Source: Scolanthus callimorphus (Eukaryota > Cnidaria > Anthozoa > Actiniaria > Edwardsiidae). From it: DNA of 64,000 bases. The stretch is from the NCBI GenBank assembly GCA_033964015.1, contig CM066913.1:28422790-28486789 (forward strand), given 5' to 3'. The translations under genes were made by a program, and so were the position numbers. A model generated the notes under the pieces. The model saw nothing but the letters and a program-made list of their open reading frames with translations. It did no database searches and was not told the origin of the DNA. Of the stretch, positions 10,326 through 21,413 are shown in pieces (the stretch's first letter is position 1; each line of letters begins with the position of its first letter).

Positions 10326-11499
10326 TGTTGTTGCGTGATGTTGACTTCATTATTTAGCTGGCAAGTACTTCACTTCCGCCGGCCGATCTAGCGAAAGTAA
10401 ATTATTAACGAAACACAATCAGGTGTCAATGACCAATGACTGCAGTTTTGGCTGTCACAATGACAGTTTGAATAAGGGTCTGAAAGGCGGTTGGGCCAAG
10501 TTCAGGATATGGCGGCCGCTCGCTCGTGGTCCCCTTTCCCTTTGTACTTGCTACGCAGGCTAAGGATAGCGAGCTCAATAGATATTTAGTGCCCCAGAGC
10601 TTAGACAGAGTACAGCCTTTGTTTCACCCTATGCATTTATAGCATTTACGTAAAGGTAAGATTGTATTTGCCTTTTTCAAGATCGTATGCACAAATTTCA
10701 GTCTTTGTGATGATAGTCACTGTGCAATTTCGCAGAGTCGAATTATTGAGGTATCAAGGTTGGGCTCCTGATCAAAGTTAGTGAAGCCGGGGTGCCGCAG
10801 AGTGGTGGGTAAACTTGGGTAAAGTTACGCGGTTTCTTATTGAGGTAGGGGCGCGCAGTGAGCCAGGACGTCTCTAAAGGTAAGAACTTCTCGACGCAAC
10901 TAGGAAGTACATAATGCATATACTAGCATTCTCTCTTCAACGAAGGTCATTTGATGTTTAGTCGATTCTTACTTCACGACATATCCCACTTGTCAAGCTT
11001 TTTGTTGTTTTTTTAGAAAATCTAAAGTCAATATTCAATTCACGGTTCGATATATGCCAGATACTTTTCATCTGCTCCTCGTTCATTATTCTGGTATGAT
11101 GTTAATTGAGCAACTGCAAGTAGATCCTACAGAATGTTTGTCAGGCAACTGAATCTATAGTAGCAATAGCTTTTTTTGGGAGACCCTCCCTCATGTGAAT
11201 AGTCTCTGGGATAACCCTGTGTTTGTGCTTGCTTGCGATGTTTCCGCGCAGTGACCCCTAGTTTTTTCAGCAATCACACCGCAGTGGAAAACAGATGGGT
11301 ATTCATTGATCTAAGGAAGCAGTGCTAATGCTTTGTGTGATGTAGCTTACACAACGGCATCTTTTGATAAGGGACATTTTTTCGGTAGATAATAAACTTG
11401 TCAATCAAATGGAGCACGCAGTATTTTCGATGTATAAAAACTTCGTTCTTCTTTCTACGAACTTCTACGACGTGGATTACCTTTCTGGTCAACATTATA

Positions 11500-11600
11500 C
11501 ACTTAATGACTGTTTCCGAGGGAACAGGGAGTTTTGTTTCCCCGAGAATCTCGATGGGAAAACAAAACTCGCTGTTTCCCGAGGGTGCAGTCATTAAGTG
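11500..11600. mobile_element. 101-bp palindrome inside E1
   Basis: The perfect inverted ends are CACTTAATGACTG and CAGTCATTAAGTG. The arms continue through GAGGGAACAGGGAGTTTTGT. It is likely a small foldback MITE nested in E1. Confidence 0.6.
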
Positions 11601-11677
11601 TTTTATTATATAGCAAAAAGAAATACGGTAAACATGGGTAAAAATAGTCCTCCGAAATTTCTCGCTCTAGCGATGTC

Positions 11678-11712
11678 GCCCGCGCGGGCAATAATTTTTA
11701 GCCCGCGCGGGC
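11678..11712. repeat. GC-rich hairpin GCCCGCGCGGGC
   Basis: Two copies of the self-complementary word GCCCGCGCGGGC lie on either side of an AT-rich loop. The local GC content is far above the surroundings. Confidence 0.5.
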
Positions 11713-11989
11713 TACATTGAATTTGTAGCCCGCCACGTGACCATGATAGAACCAATCAGAGCGCGCGCTTTGATCGAATAAACACGAGCTATATAATAAT
11801 TAGCGTTGTTAGTGGCTAAGTGAATGAATATTAATATTTTACGTTGGCAGAGGTATATTGCCAGTCTGCCGAAAGTTTCTTTCCTTATTAGTAACAAAGT
11901 CTCCGGGATGCTTGAGATGTTTCTAGCACACCGCAAGGGAGTCAAGCAATTCGCTACTCAACCCTTAGATAACAAAGCACAAAATGATA

Positions 11990-13560
11990 ATAAGCGGTTC
12001 ATGCCACTCAAGTGCACGATTTTTTTTATTTTTGTTTTAGGCTTTTTGGGTAAAATATGGGCATTTTAGTGTTACAGCAAAAATGTTTACGAACCTTCAA
12101 CATTGTTTTAGGTTTGCGAACTTTATGCGAGTAACACTATACTTGCATTTCATGCCACTCAAGTGCACGATTTTTTTTATTTTTTTTTAGGCTTTTTCGG
12201 TAAAATATGTGCATTTTAGTGTTACAGCAAAATGATTACGAACCTTCAACGTTGTTTTAGGTTTGCGAACTTTATGCGAGTAACACTATACTTGCATTTC
12301 ATGCCAGTCAAGTGCACGATTTTTTTAAATTTTGTTTTTGGCTTTTTGGGTAAAATCATGTGCATTTTAGTGTTACAGCAAAAATGTTTACGAACCTTCA
12401 ACATTGTTTTAGGTTTGCGAACTTTATGCGAGTAACACTATACTTGCATTTCATGCCACTCAAGTGCACGATTTTTTTTATTTTTGTTTAGGCTTTTTCG
12501 GTAAAATATGTGCATTTTAGTGTTACAGCAAAAATGTTTACGAACCTTCAACGTTGTTTTAGGTTTGCGAACTTTATGCGAGTAACACTATACTTGCATT
12601 TCATGCCACTCAAGTGCACGATTTTTTTTATTTTTGTTTTAGGCTTTTTCGGTAAAATATGTGCATTTTAGTGTTACAGCAAAATGATTACGAACCTTCA
12701 ACGTTGTTTTAGGTTTGCGAACTTTATGCGAGTAACACTAATATACTTGCATTTCATGCCAGTCAAGTGCACGATTTTTTTAAATTTTGTTTTTGGCTTT
12801 TTGGGTAAAATCATGTGCATTTTAGTGTTACAGCAAAAATGTTTACGAACCTTCAACATTGTTTTAGGTTTGCGAACTTTATGCGAGTAACACTATACTT
12901 GCATTTCATGCCACTCAAGTGCACGATTTTTTTTATTTTTGTTTTAGGCTTTTTCGGTAAAATATGTGCATTTTAGTGTTACAGCAAAAATGATTACGAA
13001 CCTTCAACGTTGTTTTAGGTTTGCGAACTTTATGCGAGTAACACTATACTTGCATTTCATGCCAGTCAGTGCACGATTTTTTTGATTTTTTTTTTTACTT
13101 TTTGGTAAAATATGTGCATTTTAGTGTTACAGCAAAAATGTTTACGAACCTTCAACGTTGTTTTAGGTTTGCGAACTTTATGCGAGTAACACTATACTTG
13201 CATTTCATGCCACTCAAGTGCACGATTTTTTGATTTTTTTTTTTTTTACTTTTTGGGTAAAATATGTGCATTTTAGTGTTACAGCAAAAATGTTTACGAA
13301 CCTTCAACGTTGTTTTAGGTTTGCGAACTTTATGCGAGTAACACTATACTTGCATTTCATGCCACTCAAGTGCACGATTTTTTTTGATTTTTTTTTTTAC
13401 TTTTTGGGTAAAATATGTGCATTTTAGTGTTACAGCAAAAATGTTTACGAACCTTCAACGTTGTTTTAGGTTTGCGAACTTTATGCGAGTAACACTATAC
13501 TTGCACTTCACGCCACTCAAGTGCAAGACATTTTGATTTTGTAAAATGTGCATTTAATAA
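11990..13560. repeat. Tandem array, ~150-bp unit, about 10 copies
   Basis: The unit contains CATGCCACTCAAGTGCACGA, a T-rich tract ending TTTTAGGC, GTGCATTTTAGTGTTACAGC, CGAACCTTCAACGTTG and TTTGCGAACTTTATGCGAG. Copies begin near 12000, 12151, 12300, 12452, 12601, 12757, 12907, 13058, 13208, 13360 and 13510, so the period is about 150. Copies are very similar, with small length changes in T runs. Short open frames within it are by-products. The array sits inside transposon E1. Confidence 0.9.
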
Positions 13561-13944
13561 GTAGTCTAGTCACGTGTCTATTTCACTTAAATTCGTAATA
13601 AATGAAGTGATATCGATAAACATAGCTTTGAAAAATCCTGGGTTCGGCGTTGGTCAAGTTTGTGCGAACTACTCATTAAAACACGTCTTCCCTGCTAGCA
13701 GAGGCCTCTTGTGATTTCATGTCATTTTCTATTGATTAATGTGGTTAGTAGTTTGTTCTCACGAGTGGTATTGTATTCGTTCAATTTAGCAAATTCTTCC
13801 AACAGGTGTATGGAAGTAGTAGTGTTTTCCCCCATCTTCATATATTATACCGAGCTCAATACAGGTTGCTTATTTGAGAATTGGAAATAGAGCATCGCAT
13901 TGTAGTAGTTCTATAGTTTCGATTCGCAAATCCCAATGCAACAT

Positions 13945-14110
13945 TTTATTTTTGCTGGCTGCTGGCAAAAAAAGTACATTTAATCATTTTTGGTGCTGGC
14001 TGGCAAATAACAGTACATCAGGCACATGGTGGCTGGCAACGCTTGTTACTCTAGGTGAGTGCTGGCTAGGAATAAAGTATAAAGGGCACTCCCTGGCTGG
14101 CTTTGAGGAA
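13945..14110. repeat. Right subterminal CTGGCTGG repeats of E1
   Basis: The words TGCTGGCTGCTGGCAAAAAA, GGTGCTGGCTGGCAAATAAC, GGTGGCTGGCAACG, GTGCTGGCTAGGAATAAA and CCCTGGCTGGCTTTGAGGAA occur in direct orientation relative to the left cluster. The segment ends in TTTGAGGAACGG, the inverse of a word next to the left terminus. Confidence 0.6.
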
Positions 14111-14309
14111 CGGATTATTTTTTTCCCACGAAGATTAATAATTAGCTTATTAATGGTTGCAAGTACTCTTAGTTTACAGTTGACGCGGTTTCCATTGTTA
14201 TTCGTAGGGAATTAACTCGGATAATGGCTCTCAACAAACTAAAATTCGGGGAGGGATTGAATTCTCCAGGGAAAGGTTGGGGTTGATCAATAGAATTGAA
14301 TTGAATTTC

Positions 14310-14420
14310 TAGGTAAATATATTGCTCATTATGGATTAATAGGTAAATAAATGGCTTATTATGGATTCATAGGTAAATATCTAGTTATTTACCTATTAAT
14401 CCATAATAAGCCATTTACTT
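14310..14420. repeat. Palindrome around AATGGCTTATTATGGATT
   Basis: The left copy AATGGCTTATTATGGATTCA is followed by ATAGGTAAATA and a five-base loop. The right arm is the inverse (TATTTACCTATTAATCCATA...AAGCCATT). A third, partial copy precedes it. Confidence 0.6.
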
Positions 14421-14436
14421 ACCTGTAAATCAATAA

Positions 14437-14610
14437 TGTGTGGTTCCAGAAAATATCCCCCCCCCCCTTGAAGTGTTGAAAAGTGACCCCCCCCCCCCCC
14501 CCCCCCCCCCCCCCCACCTCTCTGGAATTCCCGAAGAAAAATACAGTATTTGTATGGAAAATATATCCTTTCCTATTATCCTTCCTATGGATAATTTCTG
14601 GAACCACACA
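14437..14610. mobile_element. 174-bp MITE, TGTGTGGTTCCAGAAA ends
   Basis: The ends are TGTGTGGTTCCAGAAA and its inverse TTTCTGGAACCACACA, with ATAA on both outer sides. The interior has two long C runs and TACAGTATTTGTATGGAAAA, also seen in the relic near 4285-4390. The C-run length is likely unreliable in the assembly. Confidence 0.65.
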
Positions 14611-15973
14611 ATAAGCCATTTTTACCAAGACTTCAAGGGGCACTGTCACGTTTGTTTCATCAAAATGTTTTAAAATAAGACAAGTGTTCTACAGAAACAA
14701 CTCCGAACCTATATTCTGTTTCAAATTAGTCTTAAAAAGAAAAAGAAACTTGTTCACAGCCTGTTCGAAAATCAAAATGCCAATTAGCAATCCAATTCCA
14801 TCCCCTCGATTATACACGAAAATACTCCAAATTTGTATTGATCTAGCAGCTGAAAGGTTAGTTAAAAAACGTAGACCATTATTTTGTTGATTTGTAGGGA
14901 GTTTGACTGCATTTAAGTTACTTAAAATGACCCCAAGTTAGACCAAATTCATGATAGACCATGACAGTGCCCCTTTCGCAATGACTAATTCAATTATCAA
15001 CCCAAACATTTAACTAGTGAATTCAAATCCATACACTTACCCCGAGAAAAAAAACATCCAATAATCTCAGTTTATGCATCTATGCTGACTGTCTGTCTAT
15101 AACCAATATTTGCTCCTAAATATCCTTTATGCGAATCCCGTTGAACGCCACAAAACACGATTTCCGAGAACGCCTTCACTTGAACCATATTGAGAAGCGT
15201 TTGTCCAGTCTACTTGCTTGGTCTCATTGCCCATAGAGTGTGTTTAAGACGTAAACCTGAAAATACAGATAAATCATGCCCAGGTTAATTGCATATCTAA
15301 TCGTAGAGAGCAACCAACGAGCGCAAAATACCTGAAACTTGCCTTCAGTTTCTCCATCTTGAATCAGTTCCATCCGTTTTGCTAGACACAACGTTATGCA
15401 AATTGAGCTGTAGTAGCCTAGCTGTCAGGGCGTGGTACAAATGAAAATAACCAATAAGGACGTAGTTGCTTTTGTCTCTATTATTTTCGTTCTACAAAGG
15501 AGTTCTTTTGTCTGTAGTCTATTATCCTCGTTCTTTGTGTTGAGGTAGGGTATTGTTGTATTATCCAACCAGAGAGGAGCTTTAAGTAGCTACGTACCGA
15601 CCAAAATAACAGCGCTTTAATGAGTTGCGCTTTTACAAAAGGCCGCTTGATTGATTGGACTGGCTGTTGTACGAAAACAAAAGACGTAATTCGTGTTTGG
15701 AAACCTTTGTCAATCATAGTTGAATAAAAGTTGTCATTCATTTTCTTCAGCATCACAACTTTATTGTGCATAGTAAAAATTAATTGCAATAAGTTTCTCT
15801 GGGGAACCCACTTCTATGAAAGCAGCTAAATAACTAACAATAGTTCCTATTGGAATCCGCTATCTTTTTCAATTGTAAACTGTACTCCTTTTCAAAACTG
15901 TTAAATTCAATGAGAAGAATGCATTTCATTTGTCCCTGTTTTCTGAAAACCTTGTCAACTGTAAACTAAGTCC

Positions 15974-16072
15974 GTTAATTACCTCGATTCTCGGCAATAA
16001 CCCCAATACATCCCTCGGGCCTACGGCCCTTGGGATGTATTGGGGTTATTGCCTCGAATCTCGGTAATTAAC
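15974..16072. mobile_element. 99-bp palindromic MITE near E1 right end
   Basis: The outer ends are GTTAATTACC and GGTAATTAAC. Long inner arms follow (GCAATAACCCCAATACATCC and inverse) around a three-base loop within GGGCCTACGGCCC. It is non-coding and lies inside E1 about 65 bases from its right terminus. Confidence 0.65.
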
Positions 16073-16144
16073 TCTAACTTAAAGATGTTTTTGCTATGTT
16101 TTGATTAAATAAGAGAAAATGTTCGTTGAGCCCTCCTGATTAGC

Positions 16145-17690
16145 GGATAAATATGAGTTCGGTTGGTCAACTATTCTAGAATATGTTGATGACGAATTGG
16201 CGAATGACGAGGCAGATGCCAAGAAAATCAAAAAAGCCGAGAAAAGGGCAGGAGATAAGATTAAAGCCAACCAAGAGAAAAAGCGGAAGGCTCGCTTGGC
16301 TCAACCAAATAGCAATGGGAATTCACTTGGTAATTTCCCTACTCGTAATAGCATGCGCTATTTTCGCCCCCCAGGACGGGCGCTGTTTTTCTGGTTTACG
16401 ACAGTACGACTTATGTCACCGATGTGGCCAACATTGGGCCGCAGAATGTAATCGACCTAAACAATCTAGCACTTTACAGTCGGTTCCAGTGGACCAAAAC
16501 AGTCAAATGTATGAATTCGAACAATGTTCTGTGGTTCGGACTTTAAAACATAGGGAAATGAAGGCAACATTTTAATAGTTTTACTTTTGGTGTGATATTC
16601 ATGGGGCATCTCAATTTGTTTTAGGACTTTTAGAAACCGTTTGAATAGGTTATACTATAGTTTTGGACGACGTTACACAACCGTATTCTATTGAGAATAG
16701 AAATTAACCAGAGGCAGAGTCCATAGGGAATTTGTCGATAGCCCTTTCAGAGCTGATTGTTAGAGGCTGTATTAAAGAATGAATGATGAATCTTTATTGG
16801 ATCTCCCTTTAATTATACCGTGTATTGTATATTCTCTGCTTGCATGTTGCCGTACAGTATTAATTGAGGCAACTTCGTTTTCATCCTGGATATTTCTTTG
16901 TGGACAATTTATTTCTAAGAAGTCTATCAAGTACGAAGACTTGAGAATTGTTTTACACTAAACATTTTCACCGGGTCACTATGTTTTTTGTTTCGATCTT
17001 CCATCCGCCTTACTACCACATTGACATTTGCGAAGAACACACTAAGTTCTTGGTGTTCAAGTGGCACTTCAGAAGGAGGAATAAGATATTATGTTTTATC
17101 GTGTTCTCCCTTCTGGTATAACCACGGCACTATTGCCGATCGGATAATTTCTATGTTGCGTACCGTGGGAATATTAGCAATTTTTTACGCAGTTGTTACA
17201 ACAGGGAGTCTCTTGGGAGGACCGCCCGTATCGACGTCTGACGACGTTCGTAACGAACTATTGTTTTGGTTGAACAATATCGATTTTGTTTATTAATGGT
17301 AAACAATAGTGATTCAGGAGACCTATGGAAATATTTTTAGTTTTACCCTTAGGGAGATCTTAGCCTTGATGCCTTGATGTCGCTACTTCATTAGCTCGCA
17401 GGCTTACACAATTACATGGTTCATGGACAATCAAATGTCCCTAGGATCATTTTGCGAAAAAGTACTTACAACAGGAAGCGTTACAAATTTCAGTTTGTGT
17501 TGTAGCAATAATGTTTTAATAGAAATGGATTGGGTCTCCAGATCAGAGAATGAACAGGCTGATTTTCTCAGCCGCCTTTTTGACAGCGATGATGGCTCGT
17601 ATATTTGCACTTTCTTTGAACTCTTGGCTGGTCGTGCGGCCACCAGCCGAGCACACGACAAACAATAAGGAAGTGTGTTTTCATTGTAGC
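16145..17690 (+). pseudogene. DIRS-like retrotransposon relic: ORF1 3' part, RT and RNase H pieces
   Basis: The relic continues ORF1 as ADKYEFGWSTILEYVDDELA followed by a lysine-rich stretch (KKIKKAEKRAGDKIKANQEK). At about 16415-16460 a degenerate zinc knuckle reads CHRCGQHWAAEC. At about 16985-17140 reverse transcriptase pieces appear: FDLPSAYYHIDICEEHTKF and, in another frame, VLPSGITTA, the conserved stretch ahead of the catalytic motif. About 17210-17290 gives STSDDVRNELLFWLNNIDF. About 17500-17600 gives IEMDWVSRSENEQADFLSR, typical of the RNase H end of DIRS-type Pol. Stops and frameshifts occur throughout. No tyrosine recombinase is seen. Family assignment rests on motif memory. Confidence 0.65.
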
Positions 17691-18085
17691 ACGACCGTGG
17701 GGGTTTTGATATAATTTAAGAGAGTCGAGGTGCATTTTTTTATTTTAAGTTGTTTCGACTTGTGGCTACTCTAGACTAGAAATACCAAAAGGCATTTACA
17801 TCGCAAGGCTTCATTGTGCGAAATATCGTGGTGCTGTTAGGAGGAAACATATTTTGCAATCTTTATTCTTGCTAATAAAAATAAAACTTTATTAAAGCAA
17901 AATATGGTTGTTAGATATATGATTCTGTAGTGAGCGCAGTAGTTGTTCAACGTCGCTCGCATAGTGGTAAAGTGTAGTTGGATGTGAAATTCGTGCTCTT
18001 GACCTTTTGAAGCAGTCAGCAACTCAGCAACACAAGCAGCCTCGAATACAGCTGGGAGCGTGTTTGTAGCGTGGTATTTGTCAAA

Positions 18086-18200
18086 ATGGCGCCTGAGTTG
18101 CCAGCCTTCCAAATCTTTATAGACACCGGGGGCAAATGTGAAAATGTCACTATTTCAACCCAAAGTGGCATAAAGGGAAGGAAGAAAGACTCAAATGAAG
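18086..18200 (+). CDS. Possible first coding exon, unknown product
   Basis: An ATG in strong context (tcaaaATGGcg) opens a 38-codon frame that begins MAPELPAFQIFIDTGGK, ends KGRKKDSNE plus one base, and stops at a consensus donor gtatgt at 18201. The N-terminal pattern FQIFIDTGGKCENVTI loosely recalls the first beta-hairpin of ubiquitin-like folds, but that is only a visual impression. No following exon could be found before the GT31 copy. The paralogous modules at 26995 and 50735 lack this stretch; the breakpoint is the repeated word GTCAGCA. It could be a captured or orphaned exon, or coincidence. Confidence 0.3.
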
Positions 18201-18582
18201 GTATGTGATATAAATATCTTTATTTTCTCAGATAAACGATATAAAATTCATTCTTACAGTTCCCACATATTTAAAACACAGATTGTAAGCTTGGCTGCCT
18301 GTGTCAGCAGTGCATGCCTCTCGTCTGTCAAAAGTGAATGAAAATAAAGCAAGCTGATTGGTTGTGATAACGAGGCTCTCCATACCAAGCGACTCGGGTA
18401 AGAATTGGTTATGCAAATTGGTTGCGCGTGATTCGCGTGTAAACCATCGTGTCCAAATGAACGCGGCCATGCACCGAATATGTTGCTGCTCCTATCGCAG
18501 CAAAAAGAAGTATAATCACTAAGCATGATCCAAGTTTCCCTACAAACATATAAGGTGAGGCCATATTTTGTTACTCGCAGTG

Positions 18583-19810
18583 TCGGGGGCAGAAGCGGAA
18601 TTTTAATTTTGAATATTGACTTTGAAGCTAGTTTGAATATTTACAAATTTAGTTTGAATATTTGAGAACTTAGTTTGAATATGAATAATCGGAATATTGC
18701 TAGTTTGAATTTGAATATCGAGGATTGAAAATCCTCATTCAATTAAAAGATTTTTGAAGCTTCTCTGTCGACCTATGATACCTAACTGCCACAAATTTAA
18801 TCGCGCATCAAGAATGACATCCAATATAGTCTTTCTGAGCCTGCACAACGAAGCCACTACCCTCGCGCCGTTTAAAACAAACTCTCCCAAAGATGCTTGC
18901 AGTAATAGGCCTGACGGGCAGTCACTATGTCGGAAAGAAGACCCCTTAAGTAAGCGCGTGAGTTCGACGTTACAAGCATAGAAAATCGTTATTTGGGCCG
19001 CGCTTCAGGCAGATAAATAAATAATAATTTCGTCATTTGGTGCGCGCAGTTGCGCGCTTAAACAATAAAACCTAAAGGTTTTCTTCACAACTGCACAAAA
19101 AACGGAATGTTCATCTCTCCCTTTCTCTGAGGTTAGATGAAATGCGTTTATCAAAATTTGTAAAATGTCTTCTATGTCGCTATATGTCACATAAGGGGGG
19201 GAAGGGGTGATCACGTAAACGTTTAGCAGTTCTGAGGGGCATCAAGGAGTAGAAGGAGGATCACTGCCGTGTATTACCCCAAATCCTCTTACCCTTCCAA
19301 TGTTTATATTTTCATGCAAAAAAACGCAACGATACTTTATAAGTATCCAGTTTTAGTTAGGGAAGTGGGTACCCGAAATCCACCACCTCTTTCAATTTTC
19401 CTAAAAGTCGGATTTTCGACTGCCGATACTTCGTGAAATAATTGATGCATCATGGCGAAAACCTACCGTTGTGCTCTACACAAAGAGAATATCACATTTC
19501 TGCATTAAAACCGGGTATCTCTTATTTGTGCTTCGAAAAATAACCACTGGATACCTATGGGGGGTGGTAGTACCCGATACCCACCACCTCATTCACCATC
19601 CCTCATACCTATCGAGTACCGTTGTCGTGAGCTCACCTCACTGCATAGTATAGTTGAAAAAGGTAAGCAGAAGTTTGAAAATTAGCAGATGGAAGTTTGA
19701 ATATTAGTTGAGGTGGAAGTTTGAATATTGAATTTAGATGTTTGAATATTGAATATCTGAGGTTTGAATAATGAATTTTGGTTTGAAAATATTCCGCTTC
19801 TAGCCCCCGA
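18583..19810. mobile_element. 1.2-kb insertion with TCGGGGGC TIRs in module A copy 1
   Basis: The ends are inverted: TCGGGGGCAGAAGCGGAA and, reading in from the right, TCGGGGGCTAGAAGCGGAA. The flanks are CGCAGTG and CGCAGTC, a worn 7-8 bp duplication. Copies 2 and 3 (near 27530 and 51268) show the empty site TTACTCGCAGTGAGGAGG. The ends carry many AGTTTGAATATT words, giving subterminal repeats. There is no transposase frame. It may be a hAT-type element, judged only by duplication size. Confidence 0.7.
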
Positions 19811-20212
19811 CGCAGTCAGGAGGAAGTAATTGTTGAAAAAGTAGTTCCACAAATCCAAAGTTCCAAAAGGGATGCAAGTATCGACGGAAAACTAAGATAG
19901 GCCCCTTTACTAAGCTTGGCTTATGTATTTCCCATCCTACGTGTCATTCCATGAGTATTCTTTCTTCTTTTTCTGCTATGTACACTTGTCACTTGAACGA
20001 GGCGGGTAGAGGGTTATCTCCTCAACATTATTTGAAGGTATTCACATGAACAGAGACTGTTTCACGGGATTATGGAAACCACTCTATCGTCATTTCTCCT
20101 TTTTCCTAGATATTCGGTCAAATACATCAAGACGGCTCGGTGACCTCGGTTAGTAGACCAGGCACGCCAAGATTACCCCAAATAACTTGCCACTTGTGTG
20201 TGAGATATTACG

Positions 20213-21413
20213 ATGAAAGAGCTTTACGTGCTATTATGGGTTCTAGCACTTATAGCTATCGCAGGAATCCTGACTGAAAATTTTTTCGTCAATTTTCAAA
20301 CATTTTCCGTCCCTTCTATAAGATCTGATCACCCAGAAACGACAAGCACGCTGAACTATTCAACAAAGATAATACCAAAAGAAGAAAGAACGACACTACT
20401 ATCCCCCCATAGTGCGCCCCCAACTCATGGGCTTCACAAGATTGTACTTTTTATAGCCATACTGACTGCTCCGTCACACCTTGATGCCCGACTGGCAATA
20501 CGAAACACATGGGGGTCAACGCTAAGAAGGTACCCAGAGGTGATTATGAAGTTCTTTACTGATGGTAAACAACTTGGCAAGAAAATGAACAGCATTCTTA
20601 CACGGGAGCGCAATCATTATAAAGATCTAGAGCTGATGCCCACCCCCAGGGGATGTTTTTCGCCCATCGTATCTTGTGGTCGATGTTCTGGGCGTCTAGC
20701 CGGTACGATTTTACCTTCTATTTGAGGATGGATGATGACTATTTTCTCTGCTTGAATCACCTGATGAACGACCTGCAGCTCAGGGTACGAGAGAGAATGT
20801 TGATTTGGGGTTGGCTGCACTGCTTCACTAATACCACCTACATTGACGAGGGCTTCGTGATTCTTAGCAAAGATCTTACACAAGAAATAGTGAAAATGAA
20901 TGATTCCGTGATTTGTCATCCATACGGTGACCAGGCCGTCGCTCTATGGATAAACAGATAGCCAACCGAGGTCGGGTCGCCACCTATTTTGCCGACAATC
21001 ACAGAATCGCTCACTCGTTTAAACAAGTTTCCATCAAGGACGAGACACTTTGTAAGCGATTCATTGGAATACATCAAGCTTACCCTTCGTACATGGAGAA
21101 ATATTGGTCTCTAGTCAGGAAGAATTGGTTTACAGACGAATTTAGAGCAAGCTGGCGTAGGGGCGTGCCCATGACATGCTCAAATCCTTTGCTCTTTGAT
21201 TGGCGATCCTTCGATCCTCCCTATAAATACGAGCCCAAACCCTGTTGGCCGGCGAACACAAGTTGGTCGACCCATCAAGGAGAGTACCAGGGCAGAAGGA
21301 AAGGAACACATCACAGGAAAAAAAAACACGTTATTAGGGAGAAAGTCATAAAATCATTCATTAGTAAGGAACATCAAAGAAGCTCTCGCGATAAAAAGAA
21401 CCATTCAAACTAA
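20213..21413 (+). pseudogene. GT31 beta-1,3-galactosyltransferase-like gene, copy 1 (two frameshifts)
   Basis: This is a single-exon type II Golgi glycosyltransferase of about 400 residues. An N-terminal signal anchor (MKELYVLLWVLALIAIAGIL) is followed by a stem and then the catalytic domain with LDARLAIRNTWGS, the metal-binding FYLRMDDDYF, and DEGFVILSKDLTQEI. The usual EDV motif of the family is replaced by YGDQAV. GT31 enzymes transfer galactose or N-acetylhexosamine from a UDP-sugar; the acceptor cannot be told from the sequence. The reading frame breaks near 20655, where a T run is shorter than in copy 2, and near 20950, where one A is missing in AAAA. The last piece ends KNHSN, as in the other copies. 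It is either a pseudogene or an intact gene with assembly errors. Confidence 0.8.

Larger units (their letters stand above)
10136..16138. mobile_element. 6.0-kb DNA transposon E1, 6-bp TSD ATTAGC, carries 150-bp array
   Basis: The element starts CAGGAGGTTTACCGG and ends GAGCCCTCCTG, giving a short TIR CAGGAGG. ATTAGC is duplicated on both sides (10130-10135 and 16139-16144). Removing the insert restores the DIRS ORF1 frame exactly. Near the left end lies GCCGTTCCTCAAA, whose inverse TTTGAGGAACGG occurs at about 14104. Both regions are next to clusters of CTGGCTGGCAAA-like words (about 10180-10325 and 13945-14110). The interior has a 150-bp tandem array and several smaller palindromes. I see no transposase, so it appears non-autonomous. 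The architecture matches the element at 38953-45452. The last 2 kb may contain later insertions. Confidence 0.75.
17945..20090. repeat. Duplication module A, copy 1 (truncated)
   Basis: From AACGTCGCTCGCATAGTGGT onward the sequence matches 26934-27792 and 50672-51532. Copy 1 lacks the upstream part of the module because DIRS sequence precedes it. It differs by carrying an extra 290-bp stretch (about 18017-18306) that includes a possible exon and a 1.2-kb insertion (18583-19810), and by lacking the MULE-like insert present in copies 2 and 3. Its right edge (GGAAACCACTCTATCG) is the unoccupied target of the LINE present in the other copies. Confidence 0.8.

Noticed and set aside
11640..11720. 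GC-rich hairpin as a terminator or riboswitch
   Set aside because: Eukaryotic context within a transposon; no adjacent gene and no conserved fold.
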